Shown here: one piece after another, positions 9,456-18,020 of the stretch
Layout of the letters: every line of letters begins with the position of its first letter
Position numbering within the stretch: the stretch's first letter is position 1
DNA from: Sandaracinaceae bacterium
GTDB lineage: Bacteria; Myxococcota_A; Polyangia; Polyangiales; Houyiibacteriaceae
Direction: 5' to 3'
Length of the DNA stretch: 27,419 nucleotides
Assembly: GCA_016706685.1 (NCBI GenBank)
Contig: JADJJE010000055.1
Location: 1 to 27,419, forward strand
Position numbers and translations under genes: made by a program
The notes under the pieces: model-generated
What the model was told of the DNA's origin: nothing
Database searches by the model: none
Seen by the model: the letters and a program-made list of their open reading frames with translations, nothing else

Positions 9456-10448
9456 TCAGCTGAGCAACGACAGCGCGCGCGCCAGGTCCGCGAGCCGCGT
9501 GGCGGGCTCCTGGTTGCCGCACGCCACCTCGGCGATGGGCACGCGCCGCACGTCACCGTGCCACATGCCGGACATGAAGCCGCGCTCCCGGCCAGGAGCC
9601 CGCTGGCACGTCGCGCCACGCGACGTGCCGCCAGGATTCGGTCGCGCGGGCTGGGCGCGCCGCCGCGCTGGACGTGGCCCAGCACCGTGACGCGCATGTC
9701 GGCGCCGGGCATCAGCGGCAGCAACGCCGCGGCGAGCGCTGCCGCACCCCCTTGGTCGTCACCCTCGGCCACCACCACCACGCTCGAGTTCCGCTTCGCC
9801 CACTCGGCGATCAGATGAGCCGCCAAGACGGGCACGTCGGTGGGCCACTCGGGCGTGACGATGGCCTCCGCCCCGCCGGCCACGCCCACCGCCATGGCGA
9901 TGGCGCCCGAGTGCCGGCCCATGACCTCCACGAGGAACGCGGTGGTGGCTCTCGGCGGTGTCACGCAGGCGGTCGATAGCCTCACCCCGCCCCACGGCGG
10001 TGTCGAAGCCGATGGTCTCGTCGGTGCCGAGAACGTCACCAGTCGATGGTCCCGGGCACCCCGCCCACCGCGATGCCTTGCTCGTTCATGAGGGCGAGCG
10101 CCCCGCGCATGCTGCCGTCGCCACCGATGACCACCAGCGCGTCCGCGCCCGTCGCGCGCAGGTTCTCCGCGGCGCGGGCGCGCCCCTCGGGCTGCATGAA
10201 GGCCGCACAGCGTGCCGTGCCGAGGCGTGTACCGCCGTGCGAGGCGCGCGTCGAGGTCCCCATGCGCTCGAGGGGAAGATGCGGTTATCGAGCAGACCCG
10301 CGTAGCCATCCATGACGGCCAGCAGCTCCGCACCGGCCGTCTCGGTCACACGACCGATGGCGCGCACGCAGGCGTTCATGCCGGGTGAGTCGCCCCCCGA
10401 GGTGAGCACGGCGATGCGGCGGGGAGGAGTGACGCTAGGGTTGGTCAT
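9456..10448 (-). CDS. pfkA: ATP-dependent 6-phosphofructokinase, frameshifted
   Basis: The product phosphorylates fructose 6-phosphate to fructose 1,6-bisphosphate in glycolysis (cytoplasm). It starts MTNPSVTPPRRIAVLTSGGD (ATG 10448) with the nucleotide-binding motif GGDSPGMN at residues 18-25. VVIGGDGSMRGALALMNEQG follows; glycine in GGDGS rather than a second Asp fits ATP rather than pyrophosphate as donor. The catalytic PGTID motif sits at a frame break near 10035. Next come VEVMGRHSGAIAMAVGVAGG, VVVAEGDDQGG and the substrate-binding region TVLGHVQRGGAPSPRDRILA. The stop at 9456 follows LARALSLLS, giving about 330 residues against the usual 320-340. Breaks lie near 10275, 10205, 10035, 9945 and 9590. 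It is separated from the efflux operon by about 75 bp, and I see no functional link to it. Confidence 0.92.
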
Positions 10449-10528
10449 CGCCTCGGAGGCTAACGCGAACTGCGACTTGGATCGATGTTCGCGGATGCAT
10501 CGCCGCCCCTCGACCGCTATGTAGTCGC

Positions 10529-11494
10529 GTGCCACGCGACGCCGTTCGATTCACCGCATGTACGCTGATGGCCCTCGCGCTCGGTCCAGCAGGCTGCGGA
10601 ACCGCCACGTCGAGCCGCCGCCCGGGGCGAGGCCCACCCTCTGGCGAGCCTGTGGCCCCGACCCTGCCCGAGGTCGTGGGCCCTCGACCACCCTCCCGGG
10701 TGGCCGAGCGCGTGGCCTCGTCTCGGGCGCGTCTGCGGGCACACCCCGCGGGAGCCATCGTCTGGGCGTCCATCGAGGCCCACGGCGGCCTCGAGACCTG
10801 GCTCGGCAAGAGCACGGTGGCGTTCGAGTTCGACTACCAGCCGAGCGCTCAGCCAGAGCGCCGCATGCGCACGTTCAACCAAGTGGACCACTGGAGCGCC
10901 CGGGCTCGGCAGACCGAGCTGCCGGGTGGCAGCGGCCCCGAGGCCACCCTCGGGTGGGACGGCGAGCGAGCTTGGATCACGCCCGGCGTGGACGCGTTTC
11001 CCAGCAGCCCACGCTTCTGGGCGCTGACGCCGTACTACTTCGTGGGTATGCCCTTCGTGGCGGCCGACCCGGGGACGCAGTACGAGCGCCTCCCGGACGC
11101 CTCGCTCGATGGCGTGGTCCATCAGCTGGTGAAGCTGACGTACGGAGCTGGCGTGGGCGACGCGCCCGACGACTACTACATCCTGTACCTGCACCCCGAC
11201 ACGCATCACCTCACGGCGCTGCGCTACGTGGTGAGCTACCGGGCTTCTTCCGGAAGGCGGGCACACACCCGAGAAATTGATGCGCTACAGCGAGCCCACC
11301 GTCGTGGACGGGCTGCGCTTCGCGGGGCGCCTCGACACCTCCGCGTGGGACCTCGAAGCGGGCGTTCCGGGAGACGTGGTGACCACCATCCGGGTCTCCC
11401 GCCTCGCGCTGGGAGAGGCCTGGTCGCAGGCGCTGTTCGCCCCGCCCGACGGGGCCGTCGTCGCTGAAGACTTGCACGGGGGTGAAGTCGTAGA
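10529..11494 (+). CDS. Putative lipoprotein, DUF6503-like
   Basis: Transcribed away from pfkA. From GTG 10529 the frame reads a short N-terminus, a hydrophobic TLMALALGPAGCG resembling a lipobox, and a Pro-rich linker. The domain then runs through IVWASIEAHGGLETWLGKST, DGERAWITPGVDAFPSSPRF, ALTPYYFVGMPFVAADPGTQ, KLTYGAGVGDAPDDYYILYL and HPDTHHLTALRYVVSY. After a frame change near 11240 it continues KLMRYSEPTVVDGLRFAGRL and ends around 11494. The HGG-W, YYF-MPFV-DPG and D-YilY-HP-T-LtalrY-VS pattern recalls DUF6503, a family of unknown function found in secreted proteins. The true ATG may be 10558 or 10567 after correction, because the start region is probably also frameshifted. The end is uncertain: I chose a stop near 11494 that needs one base correction, since the next gene starts at 11559. 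Confidence 0.62.
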
Positions 11495-11558
11495 ATCCGC
11501 ATACGCCGGAGCGCGACGCCTGGTAGCTTGGCGCGCACCACCACGGGGGGTAATCAGC

Positions 11559-13993
11559 ATGAACGTCGACTTCACGGAGCAGGGGACGCGCACCAACATC
11601 GAGGCGCGACCAAGGCATTTCAGGTCAGCGACCTCAGCAGCGCGCTCTTCCACGCGAAGCACCGGTGCTGTCGGTGGACCCGCAGAACGCGGCCATGCGC
11701 AGCATCCTCGACCGGATCGTGGCGCGCGCGGGCGCCGAGACGCTCACGCTGGTGCGCAACGACCAGGCCAAGTTCGACTACATCACCGTGGCCACCCGCG
11801 CATACGTTAAGGCGCGCCTCAACAACAACGTGGAGGCCTTCCCGCGAGCTGTGCTTCGTGGTGAACCTGCGACCCGACGTGCCCTACTTCCAGTGGGGCG
11901 CCGAGTGGGCCGCCGAGGCTCAGCTCCGCCAGAGCACCGAGGACGCGGTGAAGCTGGTGGTCATCCCCACGCTGCGCTGGCTCTCGGAGTGCCCGGCGCC
12001 CGTAGCCGACGACGACTACCGGCGCCCCAACGTGCTGGCCGCCGTGCGCGTCGCTGACCATCCTGCGCCAGCAACACGCGCAGGCCATGGTGCTCATGGC
12101 CGGCTCGTCCGCGCTGCGCCGCGCGGGAGACTTCGCGCCGGCCATCCAGCTCGCCGAGCAGTGCCACCAGCTCGACAAGCGCTGGAGCACCGCAATCATG
12201 GTGGCCACCGCGCACCGCGACGGCGGCGGCGCCGATCGCGCCATCAGTGGTACCGCTACCTCGCTCTCGCTCGAGGGCGCCGACCCCATCTCCACCCAGC
12301 TCAACATCGGCGACACGCTGCTGAGCGCGCAGCGCTGGGACGAACCATCGCAGCCTACCGCGAGGTGCTCGCGCAGAACCCCAAGCACCGCCACGCCGAA
12401 GTCGTCCATCACCGCCGCGGGTTCAAGAAGACGGGCAACCCGGCGTTCAAGTTCGCGCTCTACGACCAGGCCAGCACTCCGGGGCGCGCGTGGCAGCTGC
12501 TGTGCGACAGCCGGCCCTAGCGTGACTACGTGCACTTCCTGCCGGGGCCGGGTGACGCCAGCGCCAACGCGCTGCGCAACATCGTGCGTGACCTCACCCA
12601 GCACCCCGAGCGTGGCCAGGGCGGCAAGCTGGACATGAAGGTCACGCACCCCGGTCGCCCAGCGTGTTGCTGGCGTTCGAGCGCCTGGGCCGCCGCGCGA
12701 GCCTGCGGATCGGCGTGGGCCTCAGCTACGAGAGGTCAGCAGCCCGACCCGCGCGTCACGCGGGCCCGTGTCGTTCTCGCTGTGGCCGCTTCGACGCGCA
12801 GCGTGGGTATCCCAACGTGCCGGCGCCCGATCCGCGCGCCACCGAGGCCGTGGCCGCCATCGCCCGGCAGACCTTCCTGCTGGAGCGCTGGGACGCCGCC
12901 GCGAAGCCGCTCGGCGCGCAGATGGGGTGGCCTGGGTGGAGCCGGCTGCTCTCCCGGCATGGTGCACCCGCCGCCGCCGCCCAGGGCATGGACCCGTTCG
13001 CGTGGGTGCAGCGCATGCAGGTGGCCGCCGCGTTGGTCATCGCCCGCACGGACAACAGCTGGAGCGACACGGCGGGCCGGAAGTTCGCGCTGTTCAACCT
13101 GGCGCGCGGGCCCGGTGGACTGGACCACCGACGCGGCCATCATCGTGCCAGCCTGGCTCACGCGGAAAGAGCCGGCGCTGCGGCCAGGTGGAGGCGCTCT
13201 TCGGCGAGCTGCGCGCCAGCATCCCGAAGGATGGGTTCACCTGCTTCGAGCGGCCCCTGGCGCTGGCCTGGCCTAGCCATGGGCGGGCACGACAAAGCCA
13301 AGCTCGACGGCTTCGACGCGTGGCTGCGCGACATGGACACGCGCAACAGCACAGCAGCAGGAGGAGAAGCACGAGGGCCTCACCACCATCGCGCAGTACG
13401 CCGAGCTGTCGGCCGCGCGACGCGATCACGGCGAAGCACGCGCAGCACACCGGCAGTCGGCTCGCAGCCGTGGCGAACGTTCGGCAACGAGCAGTGGAAG
13501 GCGCTCGAGGCCCTGTGCCGCAGTACGGGCTCAAGGCCGACAACGCCGCCGCGAGCGGGCGCATCGAGGCCTGGGAGATCGCCTGCGGCGACCAGCGCCA
13601 CCGCGCGCCTTCTTCGAGCAGCAGGTGAACCTGACTCGGCTCAGGTGGAGGGCATCGACCCGAACAGCCACGAGGGCGCATCGCCGAGCAGATCGCGGCG
13701 GGCACTTCGACGTGGAGGGCGCGCGCGTCAACGCGCAGGCCGTGGCTCAGCAGATGGCGGCTGGCGAAGACATGGGCGACCCCGACCCGGTGGTCTTCCC
13801 CGGTCAGACGGTCGCGAAGTTGTTGTCCGACTACGTGAAGATGATGAAGAAGATGCAGACGGGTGACGCGAACGGCGCTCTCAAGATGTACGGCCTGAAC
13901 ATGGGCTCGTACGGCGGCGTGGCGCAGGCCTGGGGCGTGAAGCTGGCGTCCGACCCCGTGTTGACCGCCAAGTTCGGAAAAATGATGGCGTAG
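11559..13993 (+). CDS. Large TPR-like protein of unknown function, frameshifted
   Basis: ATG 11559 follows a good ribosome binding site (GGGGGG at 11545-11550) and encodes MNVDFTEQGTRTNIEAR. The reconstructed protein is about 810 residues, with no signal peptide and no transmembrane segment, so it is probably cytoplasmic. Landmarks are VDPQNAAMRSILDRIVARAG, FVVNLRPDVPYFQWGAEWAA and TPR-like helix pairs between about 12080 and 12420 (AQAMVLMAGSSALRRAGDFA, LNIGDTLLSAQRWDE, IAAYREVLAQNPKH). A middle part follows with FALYDQASTPGRAWQLLCDS, VHFLPGPGDASANALRNIV, SWSDTAGRKFALFNLARGP and DGFTCFERPLALAW. The Gln/Asp-rich C-terminus includes DPDPVVFPGQTVAKLLSDYV and ends KFGKMMA. At least ten frame changes are needed. 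I do not recognise the family. Repeated all-alpha architecture suggests a scaffold or binding role, which is inference only. Confidence 0.68.
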
Positions 13994-14030
13994 TGATGGT
14001 CTGAAGTGATGGCGTAGTCTCTCGGGCGTC

Positions 14031-14886
14031 ATGCCCGACTCCCCGAAGTCGAGACCGTCGCGCCTGATCGCCCGCGTGTGACGGGCCGCACCATCGTCTC
14101 TGCCGAGGCGGGCTGGCTGCGCTCCTGGGCAGGCCGAGCCTGCGGGACTTCGACCGCAGCGTGCGCGGAAACCACCATCACGCGCGTGGGTCGCCGGGCC
14201 AAATGCAGCATCGTGCTCGAGCTCACGCGCACGGAGACGCATGGCGTGGTGAAGCCTGCCGGCGCGCTGCTGGTGCACCTGCGTATGAGCGGGCGCCTGC
14301 ACGTGGGCCCAGCGCCACGCCGCTCGGGCCCTACACGCGCGTGGCCCTGGGCCTCAGCGACGAGCACACGCTGCGCTTCGACGACGTGCGCAAGTTCGGG
14401 CGCTCACCTTCACGGAGGACCCCCGCGGTGACGCTCGCGCACCTGGGACCGGGCCCTTGGAAGACGACTTCACGGCGGCGTGGCTGTCCCAGGCGCTGGC
14501 CGGGAGACAGCGTCAGCTGAAGCCCCTGCTGTTGGACCAAGAGTTCGTGGCGGGCCTCGGCAACATCTACGTGGACGAGGCCCTGCACGGCGGAGGCTTC
14601 ACCCGCTCCTGCCCGCTGACCGCGTGACCAAGGCGCAGGCGCCAGAGCTGGTCACCCCCATACGCCGATCCTGAATAAAGGCCATCGCGCGCGAGGGATC
14701 CAGCTTCGACACGTTCCCCGCACGCCCGGTCAGCCGGGCAGCTACCAAGACCAGTTCCGAGTCTACGGCCGAGACGGGCGCGCGTGCCGCCGCTGCGCTG
14801 CCGTGCAGGAAGTTCGTGGTGGGTCAGCAAGCGCACATCTGCCCACGCTGTCAGCGAAACACTGCGCGCGGAGTCCGCCCCGATGA
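14031..14886 (+). CDS. mutM: Bifunctional DNA-formamidopyrimidine glycosylase/AP lyase, frameshifted
   Basis: A base-excision repair enzyme that removes 8-oxoguanine and formamidopyrimidines. The first codons read MPDSPKSRPS, but adding one A after base 14038 restores MPELPEVETVA, the invariant start in which Pro2 and Glu3 are catalytic. Other landmarks are LVHLRMSGRLHV, LRFDDVRKFGR, LKPLLLDQEFVAGLGNIYVD, EALH-AGLHP, the FPRTPGQPGSYQDQFRVYGR region and the C-terminal zinc finger CRRC...HICPRCQ. After frame correction the stop is the TGA at 14884-14886, overlapping the next ATG. About 285 residues is close to the usual 270-290. Breaks lie near 14038, 14110, 14260, 14320, 14415, 14600, 14670, 14720 and 14800. 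A short gap and a 12-base direct repeat separate it from the TPR-like gene. Confidence 0.9.
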
Positions 14887-15235
14887 GCGACGAGGACCAC
14901 CGCCAGCACGGTCGCGAAAGCGCCGCAAAAAGCCAGTCGATCAAGTGGGTGATTCCTGCTCGTCGTCCACGGGTGCTGCAGGTGACGGGCGCGTTCGACT
15001 ACCTGCGCGACACCGTCATCGTGCGCACGGACGTCGGCGCTCGGCCCCCTCGCGCCCATCGCGTGGAGTGCTGGAACACGCCACGCTCGAGAAACGGGCG
15101 TGCCGGCCGTTCATCGCTGATCGCCACGATGGTGCTCTTCACCAACCCATCGCGCTGTTGGTGTGTGCTGGGCAGTGCGGGCGGCATGGCCTTCGGCTTC
15201 TGCTCGGCGCGCTATCTCGCCGCGTGACTGGGTGA
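14883..15235 (+). CDS. Small hypothetical membrane protein, frameshifted
   Basis: ATG 14883 overlaps the Fpg stop (ATGA), which supports a coupled gene. The N-terminus MSDEDHRQHGRESAAKSQS is hydrophilic and is followed by a hydrophobic KWVI-LLVV stretch that is visible only by shifting frame near 14955. Then come VTGAFDYLRDTVIVRTDVGA and, near the end, another membrane-like segment recoverable as NPIALLVCAG plus GGMAFGF plus LLGALSRRVTG ending at 15235. If the frame is not shifted at the end, it stops at 15227. This suggests about 115 residues with two transmembrane helices. I do not recognise a family. Frame breaks are so dense that the exact sequence is unsafe; existence as a gene is supported mainly by the ATGA overlap and the two hydrophobic segments. 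Confidence 0.42.
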
Positions 15236-15263
15236 GCGCGCGTGTGCCCGAGCGCTTCCAAAG

Positions 15264-15547
15264 TGGTCGCGCGTCGCCCGAAGCACGCCTTCCTCATCTC
15301 CCTCGCCATGCGGTCGGTCCTGTTCCTCGCGCCGGGCCCCGCCAACGTCATGGGGCTGTCCCGCGCGCGTTTTCCCGTGCCTGCTCCGGGGCGTTGATCG
15401 GCTGCATTCCGGCCTCTGGCTCGCGGTGTACTGGGGTCCTGGGGCCGCCGCGCTGACTTCAGCGCGTCCCCCAGGGTTTGGGTCGTGGCCGCTGCGGTCA
15501 CTGTCTTGGCCGCGCTCGCCTTCCGCCGCATCCGCCGCAACACCTGA
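15264..15547 (+). CDS. Fragmentary small membrane protein (LysE-like motif), start uncertain
   Basis: One frame gives HAFLISLAMRSVLFLAPGPA followed by NVMGLSRA; another resumes with LAVYWG and GAAAL; the last gives RVWVVAAAVTVLAALAFRRI before a TGA at 15545-15547. The hydrophobic helix followed by PGPAN resembles the N-terminus of LysE/RhtB-type exporters. At about 95 residues, however, it would have to be a remnant or an unrelated small membrane protein. No convincing start codon or ribosome binding site is visible and the left boundary is approximate. It sits in an unstable stretch between the Fpg pair and an AT-richer gap, consistent with either gene decay or sequence loss. Confidence 0.33.
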
Positions 15548-15877
15548 CCCAGTGTCAAAACGGTGGTTTTCTCGATCCGGTTTGGCCCATGAACCCCGTC
15601 ATTTTGCGATGTGCGAAGGGTGCACATGCGAACTCAAATGCTGTAACACGGTCATGGGTGTCTCTCCCCGTCACTGAGCGCCGTGGCTTCTACGGTCAAT
15701 TACATGGTTATGACGCGGTAGTAGCAGACGTTGTAGACGGCTGGCGAAAGCTTTACCGACAAGTAACTTGAATTTATTGACAAGATGTTTGTAGAAAGTT
15801 TTTCGCAAATAATCCAATCACAATTCGAAACTTGCTGTTGTACACGGTTGCCAGATTGGAAGGAATCAGGTGCCCCC
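15548..15877 (+). other. AT-richer intergenic region upstream of the GH3/acyltransferase cluster
   Basis: This 330-base stretch is clearly lower in GC than the flanking genes, especially 15690-15860, and contains no convincing gene or tRNA. It holds a consensus -35-like TTGACA at 15777-15782, but no matching -10 at normal spacing. It also contains a 6-bp inverted repeat ATGTGC/GCACAT (15609-15614 and 15622-15627). AT-rich promoter regions are normal in GC-rich genomes, so the likely role is the promoter/leader of the gene cluster starting at 15878. A remnant of transferred DNA is the alternative. Confidence 0.45.
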
Positions 15878-16676
15878 GTGAACCACGAATCCCCCCTCGC
15901 CCCCTCACCGCGCGCTTCCGGCGCGTGGAATCCATCTCCCCATCGAGCTGACGCAGATGCATGCGCTCTTCTCGCGCTTCTACGAAAACGCGGACCTCAC
16001 GACGTTCATCAAGGACCTCTCCGAGAAGTCAGGCGTGATCATGGTGCGTGGAAGAACAAGGCCGCGACCATCCGCGGCTTCAGCACCATCAAGCAGGTCG
16101 AAGACCGACGACGACGGACGCCCGGCCATCGGCGTCTTCAGCGGCGACACCATCCTGCACCCCGACTACTGGGGTGACCGCGCGCTCAAGGACGGCTTCG
16201 TTCGGTACATGCTGGGCGTGAAGGCCCGCATGCCCCACACCCATCTACTGGCTGCCCCGATCTCGAGGGGCTACAAGACCTACCTGCTGCGAACAGCTTC
16301 TCGTCACGTACTACCCGACGGGCGAGACGAAACCCTCGGACCCGCGCCTGCGCGGCATCGTGGACCAGTACTGCCGGCAGCTCTTCCGCGCGCTTACAAC
16401 CCCACCAAGGGCATCTTGGACTTCGGGAGGGTTCGCAGTGCCTGCGTGACCCGGTGGCGCCCATCACCGAGAGCTGCGCGCCGGAACCCGACCATCGCGT
16501 TCTTCGAAGACCGCAACCCCGAGTGGCACCGCGGCGTGGAGCTGCCCTGTGTGGGCGAGGTCTCGCTGAACCTGCTGTGGCCCTACCTGGCAAGGAGTCG
16601 TCGCGCGTACGCAACTCGGCGCCGCCCCGGAACCTTGGCCACCGAGCTGGGCGAGCGCATGCCCTCGCTGGCTTGA
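15878..16676 (+). CDS. Conserved protein of unknown family, first gene of the GH3/acyltransferase cluster, frameshifted
   Basis: GTG 15878 follows AAGGAATCAGG and encodes VNHESPLAPLTARFRRVES after correction, then SIELTQMHALFSRFYENADL and TTFIKDLSEKSGVIMVRG. Further along are AATIRGFSTIKQVE, AIGVFSGDTILHPDYWGDRA, LYWLLISRGYKTYLL (after correction near 16245), PSDPRLRGIVDQYCRQLF, YNPTKGILDFG, and NPTIAFFEDRNPEWHRGVEL before a C-terminal VSLNLLWPYL. The length is about 260 residues, with no signal peptide. The GFSTI and SGDTI-PDYWG segments in a compact alpha/beta-looking protein faintly recall a GNAT-like fold, but I cannot assign the family. The stop in the given sequence is at 16676, past the proposed GH3 start (16659), so either the genes overlap or the true stop is hidden by a frameshift; a fusion cannot be ruled out. 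Confidence 0.6.
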
Positions 16677-17989
16677 CCTCGCGCGGCAGCTCCGCGGGCG
16701 CACCGACGACGCCGTTCGCTGGAGGACCGCGCAGGAAAGGACCAGCTGCGACCCTTCGCGCATCCGGGGCCGGCGCGCGCCCGTCTGTGCGTGGGGCGCG
16801 CGGCGCTTCGACGACGCTCTCCACGACGTCGAGCGCACGCAGCGCGCGACGCTGGCCCGCCAGCTGGAGCACTTCAGCGGCTCGCTCAGGCCAAGCGCCT
16901 GGGGCTCACGCGCAACATGAGCGCCGGCGTTCCCGCGACCTCATCACGGCGCTGCGCTCATGGTCCGACGTGGGGCGCTGGTCACGCGTCCAGCGCGCCG
17001 GCGAAGAGCGCATGCTCACGCGTGAGCACTAAGGCGCTACCAGCCCACCAGCGGGTCGAGCTCGCCGTGTGAAGTGGGTGCCCCACGCCCGGCTTCCTGG
17101 CCGACCTCGACGCCGCCACGCCTGGGGTGGCGGACCTCTACCACCGTGCCGGGTGTGCGCGCCGGGCGGCCTCTACTGGTCGCTCTCGTGGATCCCCACG
17201 GAGCTGCGCGCCGATACGCCGAGCAACGGTTTGAACGACGACACGCAGCTGCTCTCGTGCCAGGAGAAGCGACCGCCGCGGCGCTCATGGCCCCGTGCGC
17301 GCTGGGTGGCCTTCGCCGAGTCTTCCGGACGACTCGCTGTTCGCCACGCTCGCCTGGCTGCTCGCCGCGCGTGACCTGTCGTTGATCTCGGTGTGGAGCC
17401 CCACGTTCGCGCTGAACCTCTTCGAGGGGCTCGAGCGCCACCGCACGGAGCTATGCGACACGCTCGTGCAGGGCGCTGGCAGCGCAGCGGTCTGCCGGGA
17501 GGCGCCGCCGCGTGCCCCGGGTCGCCGCCATCCTGCGCAGCTACCCCGGCCCGCCACGCCCGAGCTGCTGCGCGTACTCTGGCCGTCGCTCTCGCTGATC
17601 AGCGCGTGGGACACCTCGTCGTCGGCGAGCTGGGCCCGCAGGCTACAGGCGCTCGCCCCACGCGCACTTCCGGGCAGAGGGTCTGTGGGCCACCGAGGGC
17701 GTGGTCACCATCCCCTCCGGGGTAAGCACGTGCTGGCGTCGCGCAGCCACTTCTACGAGTTCGTGGACCTCGCCACCGAGCGCTCGCACTTCGCGTGGGA
17801 GCTGCGCGAGGGCCAGGAGGTGCGCCCACTGCTCACCACCGGCGCGGGACTCCTGCGCTACGGGCTGCGCGACCGCTTGAAGGTGCGTGGCTTCGTGGGG
17901 AGCACGCCGTGCCTCGAGTTCCAGGGACGCATGGACGACGCACCGACATGGTGGGCGAGAAGCTGAGCCCGGACGGCCGCGCGCGCTGA
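16659..17989 (+). CDS. GH3-family acyl-acid adenylating/amido synthetase, C-terminal domain absent, frameshifted
   Basis: GH3 enzymes adenylate a carboxylic acid and join it to an amino group, as in plant auxin and jasmonate conjugation. From the proposed ATG 16659, corrected frames read LDLARQLRGRTDDAVRWRTA, RRFDDALHDVERTQRATLAR, QLEHFSG-AKRLGLT and GEERMLT. The P-loop-like QPTSGSSSPVKWVP at about 17040-17085 appears once one T is removed. Then come GGLYWSLSWIPTELRADTPS, LFATLAWLLAARDLSLISVW, SPTFALNLFEGLERHR, LLRVLWPSLSLISAWDTSSS and LWATEGVV. The hallmark block is SHFYEFVDLA, TTGAGLLRYGLRDRLKVRGF, TPCLEFQGRMDD and MVGEKLSPD. The protein stops about 10 residues after GEKLS (about 440 residues), where family members usually continue for 100 or more. 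A corrected frame would end at 18030, overlapping the next gene. The substrate is unknown. Confidence 0.72.
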
Positions 17990-18020
17990 GGCTCACTCGA
18001 GCCGATGGGCGACTGCAGTC

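Noticed and set aside
10450..10460. Palindrome GCCTCGGAGGC just before the pfkA start
   Set aside because: Eleven bases with a one-base centre is expected by chance at this GC level, and it overlaps the weak ribosome binding site.
13983..14018. 12-base direct repeat TGATGGCGTAGT (13983-13994 and 14007-14018) around the stop of the TPR-like gene
   Set aside because: Two short copies 24 bases apart are most simply a local duplication or an assembly stutter; no protein or mobile element accompanies them.
15264..15547. Full LysE/RhtB exporter
   Set aside because: Only the PGPAN-like motif fits. The length is under half that of the family and the rest cannot be aligned by eye, so it is listed only as a fragmentary membrane protein.
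15690..15860. Possible tRNA or small RNA in the AT-rich gap
   Set aside because: I found no acceptor/T-arm pattern (no GTTCGA-type T-loop in a stem) and no terminator.
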